Shown in pieces: positions 9,113 through 18,224 of a DNA stretch of 64,000 bases. Source of the DNA: Gangjinia marincola. Lineage in GTDB: Bacteria > Bacteroidota > Bacteroidia > Flavobacteriales > Flavobacteriaceae. The DNA is taken from assembly GCF_039523415.1 (NCBI RefSeq), contig NZ_BAAAFG010000016.1:124001-188000 (forward strand). The letters run 5' to 3'. The notes below the pieces were generated by a model. It was not told the origin of the DNA and did no database searches. It saw nothing but the letters and a program-made list of their open reading frames with translations. Position 1 is the first letter of the stretch; each line of letters begins with the position of its first letter. Position numbers and translations under genes: made by a program.

Positions 9113-9266
9113 AAAGCAATATCAAAACAGTCTCCTTCCTAGATGTCATATTGAGTACCTCGACTAAGCTCAGCAAAGGCTCTGTCAAAATATATTGATA
9201 TACTGCACATAACAAAGCTTCGACAGGCTCAGCTTGACATCGCTTACGCTGTTTTGATATTGCTTT
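9113..9266. repeat. MITE-like element with 18-bp perfect inverted repeats
   Basis: AAAGCAATATCAAAACAG at 9113-9130 is the exact reverse complement of 9249-9266. Inside lie a second inverted pair (GATGTCA near 9141 and TGACATC near 9234) and two copies of a CGAC-AGCTCAGC-like unit typical of flavobacterial intergenic repeats. No open frame is inside. It could fold into a long cruciform or RNA hairpin and end transcription from both sides. Confidence 0.6.
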
Positions 9267-9326
9267 ATCTCGCTTAGATTCCCACAGATAGCCTTAACCA
9301 ATTCCTGGCAGCTGATCCAAAATCGC

Positions 9327-10595
9327 CTATTCCTCTCCTGCCCTGTGCGCCATAAATCGGGTAAAGACATTAGTAGCTTTGCCGATCACGCTTTCATCCA
9401 CCTGAAAGTTAGGATCGTGGGGCATGGAGATGATGCCTTTTTCGTAATCAGAGGCACCCACAAAAAAATATGTCCCCGGGACCTTGTCTAAGAACAGCGC
9501 GAAATCATCACTCCGCCCACCGGGAAAGACTCCGGTTAATTCGATAAAGTTTTGGGGGTCTTTTCCTAAATAGGAAATGGCAGCCTTGGTCACATTAGGA
9601 TCATTCTTGAGTACGTAGGATTGGTCGATTATCTCCAGTGACGGAGTATAGGTGTTAAGGTCATTTTTCTGCAGGCGTTCGTTAAGCTCCCGCTTAAACT
9701 GCTCCAGTCGCTTGGCGTGACTAAAGCTAAAATAACTGGTGATAGTGGCTTTATCCTTGCTTTCATTTACATAAAAATCACTTTCCCTAAAGATATAGTC
9801 GCTGTAGATGGATTCGTATCCAAAAATCCCAATACGTTCACTCTCAAACGATGCCGGACTTCCAAACTGATCACTGGACACGTTATCAAAGGAGTCAATG
9901 ATCTCTTTGGCTTTTTCGATCCCCTCAGGGTTTGTGGTGTTTAAGGTTACGACTACTTTTTTATAGTGCGCATAGAGCTCATTGGGTTTGGTGGCGATGA
10001 CTCCGGTGGGGAAAGGCGTAAGGTGCAAGGCGTAGAATTCATCGGGTTGAATGAGTTCCAAGAGTCCATCTTCTAGCATGGCTTTGGCACCGGTGATGTT
10101 TTCTTCGGCTGGCTGAAACACAAAATAATAGGTCCCGCTCAGCTGATCTTTAAGCGCTGCGACGTTTTTGGCAATACCCATGGCGATGGTGGTATGCACA
10201 TCATGTCCGCAGATATGCCGCACGCCTGGGTGTTGGGATTTAAACTCCACCGGGTCGTCTTCTAATTCTGTGGGTAACGCATCTATATCCGCCCGCCAGG
10301 CGATCTTTTTACCGGGCTTCCCGGTGTTAAGGATGCCTACCACACCGTAGCCGCCTATGTTTTGGTGTACTTCAAGTCCGTTGTTGATTAAATACTCAGC
10401 GATGATCTTTGCGGTACGTTTTTCCTCTCCAGCGATTTCAGGAAAGCGATGAAAATCCCTCCTGATCTCAATCAGTTCCTCTGCAAATGCAGCGGTTTGT
10501 TTCTCAATCGCAGAATCTAGCGTAGGGCGTGCATCAGGAGTTTGGGCATAGCCGGTGCAAGCGAGAAATGCCAACAACAGAAAGAAATGTTTCAT
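9327..10595 (-). CDS. secreted M20-family amidohydrolase (HipO/AbgB type)
   Basis: A 422-aa metallohydrolase with a signal peptide (MKHFFLLLAFLACTGYA-Q). The M20 domain carries ADIDALP, the metal-binding CGHDVHTTIAMG motif, FVFQPAEEN, and the C-terminal GGRSDDFALFL metal site. The family cleaves N-acyl or amide bonds of amino acids and peptides; the signal peptide suggests periplasmic action. It lies outside the defence island and has ordinary flanking composition. The exact substrate cannot be told. Confidence 0.88.
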   Translation of the reverse strand: MKHFFLLLAFLACTGYAQTPDARPTLDSAIEKQTAAFAEELIEIRRDFHRFPEIAGEEKRTAKIIAEYLINNGLEVHQNIGGYGVVGILNTGKPGKKIAWRADIDALPTELEDDPVEFKSQHPGVRHICGHDVHTTIAMGIAKNVAALKDQLSGTYYFVFQPAEENITGAKAMLEDGLLELIQPDEFYALHLTPFPTGVIATKPNELYAHYKKVVVTLNTTNPEGIEKAKEIIDSFDNVSSDQFGSPASFESERIGIFGYESIYSDYIFRESDFYVNESKDKATITSYFSFSHAKRLEQFKRELNERLQKNDLNTYTPSLEIIDQSYVLKNDPNVTKAAISYLGKDPQNFIELTGVFPGGRSDDFALFLDKVPGTYFFVGASDYEKGIISMPHDPNFQVDESVIGKATNVFTRFMAHRAGEE

Positions 10596-10729
10596 AGCAG
10601 AATTTTTTAGAAAAAGAGTTTTAAAGTATTTAGAAAAAGTTCATTTTTGAGGTAGTTACTGCTGAATATGATATATTAATATTTGTTTCAATGGAAATTG
10701 TAATATTTAATGAAACTAGAATTATTTAT
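10596..10729. other. boundary gap between amidohydrolase gene and defence island
   Basis: A 134-bp A+T-rich stretch between the amidohydrolase start and the last gene of the island. It must hold the amidohydrolase promoter and the end of the island transcript. I saw no strong terminator hairpin, attachment-site duplication or tRNA end here. Confidence 0.4.
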
Positions 10730-11248
10730 CTATAAATTTCTACTGTCTAATATTATATCCAAAAAAGAAGTTGGCTGTAAAAAATAATTCGGATTTTCCT
10801 CTAACTTTTCTTTGATCAGAATAAGACCTCCATTTGTGTATGATTCCATTGTTTTTAGAATTAATTTAATTGTTTGATCTTCATCAAGTTCCCCTTTCTC
10901 TAAGTCTATCAAGTTTATATCTGTTTTTGCGATTAATGCAATAAACATATTCTCTTGTAAGTTGGTAAAGTCTTTACGAATAGCGGAACTTTTGCTACCC
11001 CAATGCTGAATATGATGGCTAAAGTCTGTTTTCTTTTCATTATCAGGAATTGGACTATATTCATCGTTGTAGAGACCTAGAAAGAAGGAATAGGTATATA
11101 ATTCGTAGTTAGTACTGAAATGCTTCCCCAGATTAATCTTCTTTTCACCCTCGGCTCCAAACTTTTGAGAAAGTGAAGCAAACAAGTCCTTATGAACCTC
11201 ACTGTATTTTGGAATTTTAGTTTTCCATTTTTCAAATAAATTATTCAT
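10730..11248 (-). CDS. unknown 172-aa protein, last gene of the phosphorothioation operon
   Basis: A soluble, charged protein with no signal peptide or membrane helix and no motif I recognise. Notable stretches are ELYTYSFFLGLYNDEY near residue 50 and SHHIQHWG near residue 78. Its start lies one base past the dndD-like stop, so it is translated with it, and it shares the low G+C of the island. DndE normally follows DndD, but this protein is longer than usual DndE and I see no resemblance. It may be a functional stand-in or an effector accessory (inference). Confidence 0.6.
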   Translation of the reverse strand: MNNLFEKWKTKIPKYSEVHKDLFASLSQKFGAEGEKKINLGKHFSTNYELYTYSFFLGLYNDEYSPIPDNEKKTDFSHHIQHWGSKSSAIRKDFTNLQENMFIALIAKTDINLIDLEKGELDEDQTIKLILKTMESYTNGGLILIKEKLEENPNYFLQPTSFLDIILDSRNL

Positions 11249-11249
11249 C

Positions 11250-13400
11250 CTATAGTGTAATTACTTGTGTGTTAATTGTCTTCAAATTATTTGGATCAAA
11301 AGGCCTCTCTAGTTTTACCCAAAAAGCTTTATCTCTTCTAATGCTCTCAAATTCTTTTTTGATTGATAGTGTTTTAGCCGTTTTATCGGTATGAAGAAAA
11401 TCTTTAATGAGTAATATTTTCTGATTCTCGGTTTCAAAGATTAAGTTCAAGAACTGAGCAGTTTTATTCTCACCAAATGATGATGTAGGCGCATCAAAAA
11501 TCATTGGGAAATTCTCTTCTTTCGTCTCTGTGGCCAATTCTGAAATAGCAAAAAGAATTGAAATATGCATTGATGTTAACAAAGATTGATTTGGTTTATA
11601 GAAAACTCTTCCATCCTCTTGCAACTCAACTTCAACTATAGTTCGATTTACTTTATTTCGCCTCGTAAACACGATTGTACCAGTGAAAGCATCAATATTA
11701 ATTTTTTTGAAGAAGTTATTCGACTTCGTTTGTAGCTTTTCAATAAATTCATCAAACTTTTTCTCTTTTGTATCTATGAAGATAGCTTCAACATCTCGTA
11801 ATATATCTCTCGTTTTAATCAAGAATGAATTTGCTGAATCAGTATCTATTCTGTCTTTTTCCTCTTTTTTTATTTTCAATTGGGTTTCAAGCTTCTGATG
11901 TTCTGTGTTGTATCTAAGTTGATCCTCATTCTGATTTTTTAAATCCTTTTGCCAAGCATTATAATTTTTAAGTACATCTACTAATTTTTCTTCTGCAATG
12001 CTAGAATTACCTAAAATTCTCTCCCTTTCTAATTTTTCCTTTTCTAACTGCTCATTTAATTCATCAATCTCTTTTTTTCTATCACCATTAAACTCGAATA
12101 GTTCTTTAATTTTAGTTCTTATTGATCTAAGATTTTTTAAATTGTCTTCGTGACTAATACTCAAATTTTCAAGTCTATTGGTATAATCTAGCTTAAAAAG
12201 AGGCTCATCTTCTTCATCTTCTTTTTCATCGACAGCTTGACTTTCTAGATAATTCTTGAGTCTTTCCATCATAAATTCATAGGCGTCAGAACCCTTTTCT
12301 GCTTCACGATTACATACTTTGCATATTTCATCGTTTAGCATTTCTTCCATATGTGCCTTTGAAGGTACACCAGCAGGAAGTGGAACAGCATTGTTCAGCA
12401 AATCTGCTTTTGCTTTTTTCTCACCAAGTTTAATTCCCTTGTCTTTGTCAAACTCAGATTGAAGTTCTCTTCGTTTTTTACTATGCTCAGATACCTTTTC
12501 AGCAAACTCTTTGTGAAATGGTTCGAAATTGACAAGAATCCAATTTTCATCAAACAGGGATGTGGTATAGTTTTCATCAATTCTACCGTTGAGAAAAGAA
12601 ATTTTTTGTTCAATACCTTTAATTCGTTTATTTAAGGTTTCTAAAGCATCTGCGTTTTTGACGTGACTTTCTGCTAATTGTAAATTACCTTCAATTTTCC
12701 TAATCTCCTCATCAGTAGAATTTAAATGAACTTCGTATTTAGCTTTCTCTTTTTCAAGAAGCGAAATCTCTCCCTCAAGCTTCTTGTAAAGGTTTGCGTT
12801 TTTCTTATCACGTTTCGCAGAATCTTCAACTGCTTTTTCAGCTTTCTCTCTAAGAAAAGTACCTTTCTCTGAATATTTATCATAGTGTTTTGCTTCTGAA
12901 AATAAGTTGATAAGGTTGACTAGGGCATTATCACTTTCAAAAATGTTTAAATCAGCTTCACCTTTAAACATAGAATATTTTCGAATTTGAAAAGGGAATA
13001 CCCTATCAAGAAGAGCTGCACCATCTACCTGACTTCTCTCGCCTGAACTATTTTCTTCTATACCTTCAATCATAAAGCTTGAAGTCGAACATTGATTTTC
13101 TTTTTCCTTTTTAGCCAAAAAGGACCTAGTTATTATTTTACTATCGCCATACTGTTCAACAGTCATTGACACTCTTACCCTGAAACTTTCACCAATTTCA
13201 GTTTCACTTAATTTTTTCGCAGAAACAAGCAATTCTAAATCTTCATTCTCACCATTGAACAGCCAATCGACAGCTTCAAAAAATTTCGTTTTCCCTTCTC
13301 CGTTTTCACCGAGGATAATATTCAAACCTTCCGACAAAACAAAAGTATTGGTGTCGTAGTAACATAGATAATTGTCTATTTGTATTTTTCTGATAATCAT
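11250..13400 (-). CDS. dndD: DndD-like SMC/Rad50-type ATPase
   Basis: A 716-aa ATPase of the SMC/RecF fold. The N-terminal Walker A is GENGEGKT (31-38). Long coiled coils surround a zinc-hook-like CKVC (C360, C363). The C-terminal ABC half has Walker B FPMIFDAPTSSFGENK. DndD in canonical systems is an ATPase that nicks or remodels DNA during phosphorothioate insertion. The context (cysteine desulfurase, PP-loop protein and DGQHR protein in one operon) supports DndD over a generic RecF/Rad50 protein. The start overlaps the 76-aa gene by 4 bp. Confidence 0.8.
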   Translation of the reverse strand: MIIRKIQIDNYLCYYDTNTFVLSEGLNIILGENGEGKTKFFEAVDWLFNGENEDLELLVSAKKLSETEIGESFRVRVSMTVEQYGDSKIITRSFLAKKEKENQCSTSSFMIEGIEENSSGERSQVDGAALLDRVFPFQIRKYSMFKGEADLNIFESDNALVNLINLFSEAKHYDKYSEKGTFLREKAEKAVEDSAKRDKKNANLYKKLEGEISLLEKEKAKYEVHLNSTDEEIRKIEGNLQLAESHVKNADALETLNKRIKGIEQKISFLNGRIDENYTTSLFDENWILVNFEPFHKEFAEKVSEHSKKRRELQSEFDKDKGIKLGEKKAKADLLNNAVPLPAGVPSKAHMEEMLNDEICKVCNREAEKGSDAYEFMMERLKNYLESQAVDEKEDEEDEPLFKLDYTNRLENLSISHEDNLKNLRSIRTKIKELFEFNGDRKKEIDELNEQLEKEKLERERILGNSSIAEEKLVDVLKNYNAWQKDLKNQNEDQLRYNTEHQKLETQLKIKKEEKDRIDTDSANSFLIKTRDILRDVEAIFIDTKEKKFDEFIEKLQTKSNNFFKKINIDAFTGTIVFTRRNKVNRTIVEVELQEDGRVFYKPNQSLLTSMHISILFAISELATETKEENFPMIFDAPTSSFGENKTAQFLNLIFETENQKILLIKDFLHTDKTAKTLSIKKEFESIRRDKAFWVKLERPFDPNNLKTINTQVITL

Positions 13401-13627
13401 AAGGCCTCGTTTAGAAATTGTGTGACTTGATTCCTTAGTACTGAGTCCGTAACTGGTGAAGTACCGTCTAATCCATCTACTATCAAGGCAATCGCTTTAA
13501 TAATTGGTTTGTCAGAGGATAGCGCTTCTCTCACTGTAGAAGGTAAATCTGCCTTATCAAATTCATATTTAGATTCAAGTAAGTCGTGAGTCAAAAAACT
13601 TTTAAGTATAGTATCTTTTCTTGCCAT
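13397..13627 (-). CDS. small phosphorothioation-system-associated protein
   Basis: A 76-aa soluble protein (MARKDTILKSFLTHDLLE at the N-terminus, SSDKPIIKAIALIVDGLDG in the middle). It resembles what I remember as a family called DNA modification system-associated small protein, found beside dnd genes. It overlaps dndD by 4 bp and follows the helicase after 10 bp. It is not DndE: it is too short and lacks the usual DndE sequence. It may tether DndD to the helicase or bind DNA (inference). Confidence 0.6.
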   Translation of the reverse strand: MARKDTILKSFLTHDLLESKYEFDKADLPSTVREALSSDKPIIKAIALIVDGLDGTSPVTDSVLRNQVTQFLNEAL

Positions 13628-13637
13628 AAGAGTTATT

Positions 13638-15842
13638 TTATATATCGTTCAGATTCAAACTATAATAGTCCAAAATATTCTTTAATGTTTTGTAAGTGTC
13701 AGACTTATTCATAGCAAGATTAGCGAAATCAACAACTCTCTCTAGTTCTTTCCTTACCAATCCTTTTTCCATCTCAAAAGTATTTTCTTCAGAACCAACC
13801 TCTGGGACTACTACTAGATCGTGAATTGTTGCGTGGGTTTTATTATAGTGCAAGCGTAAAACTCTTCCTCTACGTTGAATGAACTGTCTTGGGTTTCCGG
13901 TACTAGCGCAAAATACTGCCAACTCGGAACGAGGGACATCTACACCTTCGTCTAAACACTTCATTGACGTTAATACGTGAACATTCCCAGATTCAAAATT
14001 CTTCAATATGTTTTCGCGATTAATCGAGTTAGCAGTGAATTGCTTAACCATAATAGATTCGTCCGTTTGGCTTACAGCTTTAGTATATTCATTTATCAAT
14101 CTATTTTCATCTTCCGTTTCAGTGCTAAAATCCACATTTTCAAAATTTGATTCTACACCTTCTGGTACATACACCAGTGTATATTTTAGATCTTTGCGCT
14201 TATCATATTCATTGATTATTATATTTTTAAAAGCTTCGAGTTTATTTGCTGCTTTGTGAATGATGCGTTTTCTTTGAAGAAGTAACCTCTCGATTTCAGG
14301 ACTGCTTTTAAACGCACCCGTTTCTTTATCAAACATTCCCATTCTTAGTAATTGTAAGGATAATTTCCTATACTCCTCTAATTCCCGATCTGTGAGTTTA
14401 ACCACGTGTGGGTAATACGTATAACTGCACAACCAACCTATTTTTAGAGCTTCTTCCATAGAATATGAAACTATGTAAGGCGGTTTGTCATTGAAAAAAT
14501 CTTGAATGGCTGTATTTCCAAGTTCGTCGAATTTTCTACGTGGTGTAGCGGATAATCCTATTCTCTTTTCTAAATGTATAGTCGGTAAAATTTTTAAAAG
14601 GCCTTGTGAACCCAAATTATGGGTCTCATCTGCAATTAAGATAGTGTCATCAGGAAGTTGGGTGAAGTAGCTCTGAAATTTCTTTCTCGGTAAGGATGCA
14701 TATGTAACAATGACAATAAAAGATGTATCAATAAGTTTTGACGCTGTGTTGAAGAAAGCAAGATTATTATCCCAATTTTCCTTAGAACTTACAGTAATGA
14801 TATTTTTGAAGTTAAACTTAGCACATTCTTTTTTCCATTGTTCTACTAGTGCGGTTGTGGGTACGGTTATAATGGCTCTATAAACGTTTGTTTCTTTATA
14901 TTCGTTTAATAAACAGTTAAGAGATGTAATTGTTTTTCCCGTCCCTGTCGCCATCGCAAAAATTCCCTTGTAATTATTGTCAACCCATTTTTTATACGCA
15001 TTAATCTGATATTCTCTAGGGCCTTCCTTATAAGGAAATTTAGGTGTTCTGCGAATGATGTCGATTTGATTGAAAAGTTTTGTAATCGTTCGTTTTAGTT
15101 TAGGATTTGAGATGAGACTTCTCTTCTTTTTTAAGAGTTGTTCTTCTTGAACAAGTAGTTCATTGATATCCTTTTTACCAAACTTATCCTTAAGTACAAC
15201 TTCTATATCATCAACGGGAATATACTCTACGTCTTCATCCTTTTCAGAAAAATAAGCATCAATCAGTTTCCGCTGTTTTCGTATCAAGGTATTTGATCGT
15301 CCATTTTCCCAGCTTAGAAAAGCTTCGAGTTCCTCTAAATTCTCAGATAATCCATAAAGGGTGAAATTGCAGGATGCCTTGTAACCTACCGAATCTTGCC
15401 CATCACTAAAAATTCCAGACTTATAATGCGCTATTCCTTTTCCATTTTTTGGTTTGATCACTTTGATTTCTATTCTCTTTTCAGAAATGAGAAAAGTTAA
15501 ACACTCAAAAAAATGAGTATCATATTCATCCAACACTTTTCCCAAAGAAACTACATCCATTAAATCAAAAACCTTTCCTTGAGGTTCAGTATCTGCTTTT
15601 GTTATCGCTTCTTTGTCTTTTGAAGAAAGCAAATGGTTTATAACCATTTTCATTTTACCACCTTTACTGATGAAGGTGGCAAAGCCAACTGAAAGCAGGT
15701 TGATAGCAGAAGAACTGAAATAGCCTAGTAGTAGGTTAAACTCATTACTATTGGCCAACCCATCTAAGTAAAATTGTAGCGGTTCATTTTCAGAATCTGT
15801 TTTATAGTCTCGATCTTTTGACCATTCGCAGTCTTTAAGCAT
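13638..15842 (-). CDS. PLD-nuclease/SF2-helicase fusion, candidate phosphorothioation restriction enzyme
   Basis: A 734-aa fusion. Residues 1-200 look like a phospholipase-D-type nuclease domain (HYKSG with H139/K141, then ASCNFTLYGL). From about 270 it is a superfamily 2 helicase: REYQINAY Q-motif, Walker A ATGTGKT (298-304), DETH box 405-408, SATP at 431 and the arginine-finger motif QFIQRRGRVLRLH. This is the layout of proteins named DNA phosphorothioation system restriction enzyme (TIGR04095, from memory). It lies between dndA and dndD and overlaps dndA by 8 bp. Cleavage or unwinding of unmodified DNA is inferred. Confidence 0.82.
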   Translation of the reverse strand: MLKDCEWSKDRDYKTDSENEPLQFYLDGLANSNEFNLLLGYFSSSAINLLSVGFATFISKGGKMKMVINHLLSSKDKEAITKADTEPQGKVFDLMDVVSLGKVLDEYDTHFFECLTFLISEKRIEIKVIKPKNGKGIAHYKSGIFSDGQDSVGYKASCNFTLYGLSENLEELEAFLSWENGRSNTLIRKQRKLIDAYFSEKDEDVEYIPVDDIEVVLKDKFGKKDINELLVQEEQLLKKKRSLISNPKLKRTITKLFNQIDIIRRTPKFPYKEGPREYQINAYKKWVDNNYKGIFAMATGTGKTITSLNCLLNEYKETNVYRAIITVPTTALVEQWKKECAKFNFKNIITVSSKENWDNNLAFFNTASKLIDTSFIVIVTYASLPRKKFQSYFTQLPDDTILIADETHNLGSQGLLKILPTIHLEKRIGLSATPRRKFDELGNTAIQDFFNDKPPYIVSYSMEEALKIGWLCSYTYYPHVVKLTDRELEEYRKLSLQLLRMGMFDKETGAFKSSPEIERLLLQRKRIIHKAANKLEAFKNIIINEYDKRKDLKYTLVYVPEGVESNFENVDFSTETEDENRLINEYTKAVSQTDESIMVKQFTANSINRENILKNFESGNVHVLTSMKCLDEGVDVPRSELAVFCASTGNPRQFIQRRGRVLRLHYNKTHATIHDLVVVPEVGSEENTFEMEKGLVRKELERVVDFANLAMNKSDTYKTLKNILDYYSLNLNDI

Positions 15843-16992
15843 ATTTTGATTGAGGTTCAGTTAGTTTTTTTATGGTTTCCACAACTAGTTTGACATCCTC
15901 AATTGTATTATATTTTCCGAGTGAAAAACGCAAAGAAGCGAGTGCGTCATCATCACTAAGCCCCATCGATTTGAGCACGTGAGAAGGTTCAAAAACAGCT
16001 GATGAACAAGCAGAACCATTCGAAACTGCAATGGTCTTCATTCTACCAATTAGTACATTGGCATCTTGACCTTTGAAACAAATATTAGTTGTATTATAAA
16101 TTCTTTTAGTTAAATCACCATTCAGTGATGTTTGGCCTATTTTCACCAATTCATATTCCAAGGTATCTCTTAATTCAGAAACTAGAGCGCGATTTTCTAT
16201 CATTTCTTGGCTAGAGATTTCACAGGCTTTCGCTAAAGCAATAATCCCAGGAACATTCAATGTTCCACTTCTCAAACCAATTTCGTGACCACCACCGTGT
16301 GTCTGAGGTGTAAGATTTACCGTTTTATCACTTCTTCGTATAAATAGAGCACCAATGCCTTTTGGGGCATACATCTTGTGTCCGCTGAAGCAGAGTAGGT
16401 CTATACCTAATTCCTGAACATCAACTTCAATTTTACCCAGCGCTTGTGTTGCGTCTGTCATAAATAAAGCTCCTTTCTCGTGAACTATCTCAGCAATTTT
16501 TTTGATCGGTTGAATGACTCCTGTTTCGTTATTGACGAACATAACCGAAACAAGAATGGTATCCGTCCTAATGGATTCTTCTAAGAGATCTAAACAAAGT
16601 AGACCATTTTCTTTAATAGGTAGAAAAGTTACCTCGAACCCTTTTCTTTCCAAATCTTTGCAAGTGTCTAGAACTGCCTTATGTTCGGTCGAAACAGTAA
16701 TGATGTGGTTACCTTTGTTATTATAGCTTTCTGCTATTCCTTTAAGAGCAATGTTGATTGCTTCCGTAGCCCCACTAGTAAAGATTAGTTCACTGGATTC
16801 TGAATTTATAAAATGAGCGATTTGACTTCTAGCTTGTTTTACTCTTTTATTTATGATTTGACCAAAATGATGGGTACTGCTTGAGTTACCAAAATTATCT
16901 TTTAGATAAGGTAGCATTGCATCTAGTACCCTCGGATCGATTGGGGTAGTCGAATTGTAGTCTAGGTACGATATGTTTTGTTTTTGACTCAA
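15835..16992 (-). CDS. dndA: DndA-like cysteine desulfurase
   Basis: A 385-aa class-V aminotransferase-fold enzyme that releases sulfur from L-cysteine as a persulfide. Visible residues are STEH with H104, PLP lysine K206 in FSGHKMYAPKG, GGGHEIGLRSGTLN, and catalytic C329 in VSNGSACSS. The mobile-loop sequence is the short NifS/IscS group II-like form. It overlaps dndB by 4 bp and the helicase gene by 8 bp, so it serves this operon rather than housekeeping Fe-S assembly. It would load sulfur onto DndC. Confidence 0.88.
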   Translation of the reverse strand: MSQKQNISYLDYNSTTPIDPRVLDAMLPYLKDNFGNSSSTHHFGQIINKRVKQARSQIAHFINSESSELIFTSGATEAINIALKGIAESYNNKGNHIITVSTEHKAVLDTCKDLERKGFEVTFLPIKENGLLCLDLLEESIRTDTILVSVMFVNNETGVIQPIKKIAEIVHEKGALFMTDATQALGKIEVDVQELGIDLLCFSGHKMYAPKGIGALFIRRSDKTVNLTPQTHGGGHEIGLRSGTLNVPGIIALAKACEISSQEMIENRALVSELRDTLEYELVKIGQTSLNGDLTKRIYNTTNICFKGQDANVLIGRMKTIAVSNGSACSSAVFEPSHVLKSMGLSDDDALASLRFSLGKYNTIEDVKLVVETIKKLTEPQSKYA

Positions 16993-18224
16993 TCGATTTC
17001 TTGTAAAACATTATCTAAATCCTGTTCGTAGGAAATTTTAGAGGCATATCCTTCTTTCAGCCTTTGCAACTCATTTCCTTGAATTAATTCTCTATCATAT
17101 AGGTAAATCAATAGCAAATAGGTCAACGAAGTAGAATTCATCAACATTCTTTTTGCAATAGGGTTCCAAACAACATAATGCCAAGGTTTACTATCGATGT
17201 TAAAATTGATGTCATTAAACCTCTCTAAAATCTCATCAAATGATTTTTCTTCTCTTTTATAGATTGTTAAGCACGCTTTGATAAATGGTATTAAGCCAAT
17301 TGGACGGAAAAGAAGATTTCCTCCTATTTCACTATTTCTAAAAGGCGCGGCAGCATTCACTTCTAGGTTTAGGTAGTCCGATATAAATGAAAGATTATTT
17401 TTAAACGCATCCCAATACTGAATGCAAAAGGCTTTAAATTCTTCAATTTCTTCGTCAGATGGTCTAAATTTGAGATATTCAGCAACCTTACTTTTAGTTG
17501 GTTTTTTATTGAATTTGTTTTGAAAATAAACATTAAACAACTCAACATTAGCTTGATACAAAGTTATTATAGAAGTTATTGCTTCCTTGTTACTATTGGG
17601 TATTGCCTTTTGCTTTGCATAAACCACTCTTTTGTCGGTAAATAAATCATATTCTTCTAACATATATCTAGTTACTATTGCTACAGAGTCATCTTCGTCT
17701 AACGCAATAATATCATCCAATTTCACTGGTTTTGCATATCGATTCAAAGTTGTAAATAATCTTCTTGTTCGTTGTTTTCCTTCCGGATCATTTTTATGAC
17801 CAATGAAAATTGCAGCTATTTGATGAGTCTTGAATTCAGGGTTCTCTATTAAGGCCGCTTTAATGCCTTCTACTCGATGTTGACCATCAACTGGAAAAAT
17901 TTTATGATTACTTGGAAAATCTAGCAAGCCCATTTTATAGGTTTCCATATCATCATATTTAAACTCAATTTCCTGCCAATCGGGATAATCGTCGTAAACT
18001 GCTAGCACAAGGGAATTGAAAAAGACAGAAGGTTGATTGAGAATATAACTTTTAATGCTCAAAAAATTATTCGTAATACTTCTCTGAATCAGATCTTTAA
18101 GGGAATCTGATTTATGCAATTGCTCATCAATTTTTGAGACATACATACTCACTTGTTCAAAAGTCAAGGTGGTTACATAATAATCCCAATCTCCCATTTT
18201 GGATTTTAGTGCAGGTATTTTCAT
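16989..18224 (-). CDS. dndB: DndB-like DGQHR-domain protein
   Basis: A 411-aa protein with the defining FPVDGQHRVEGIKAA motif near residue 115 and the companion LFTTLNRYAKPV downstream, as in DndB/DGQHR proteins. In canonical dnd clusters DndB represses dnd transcription and tunes modification frequency. Here it sits inside the operon rather than divergent at its head, so autoregulation would need binding at the distant DUF4007 promoter. The stop overlaps dndA by 4 bp, and the start shares one base with the GIY-YIG gene stop. Confidence 0.85.
   Translation of the reverse strand: MKIPALKSKMGDWDYYVTTLTFEQVSMYVSKIDEQLHKSDSLKDLIQRSITNNFLSIKSYILNQPSVFFNSLVLAVYDDYPDWQEIEFKYDDMETYKMGLLDFPSNHKIFPVDGQHRVEGIKAALIENPEFKTHQIAAIFIGHKNDPEGKQRTRRLFTTLNRYAKPVKLDDIIALDEDDSVAIVTRYMLEEYDLFTDKRVVYAKQKAIPNSNKEAITSIITLYQANVELFNVYFQNKFNKKPTKSKVAEYLKFRPSDEEIEEFKAFCIQYWDAFKNNLSFISDYLNLEVNAAAPFRNSEIGGNLLFRPIGLIPFIKACLTIYKREEKSFDEILERFNDINFNIDSKPWHYVVWNPIAKRMLMNSTSLTYLLLIYLYDRELIQGNELQRLKEGYASKISYEQDLDNVLQEID

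Noticed and set aside
13397..13627. DndE
   Set aside because: The 76-aa protein is too short and shows no DndE-like sequence.
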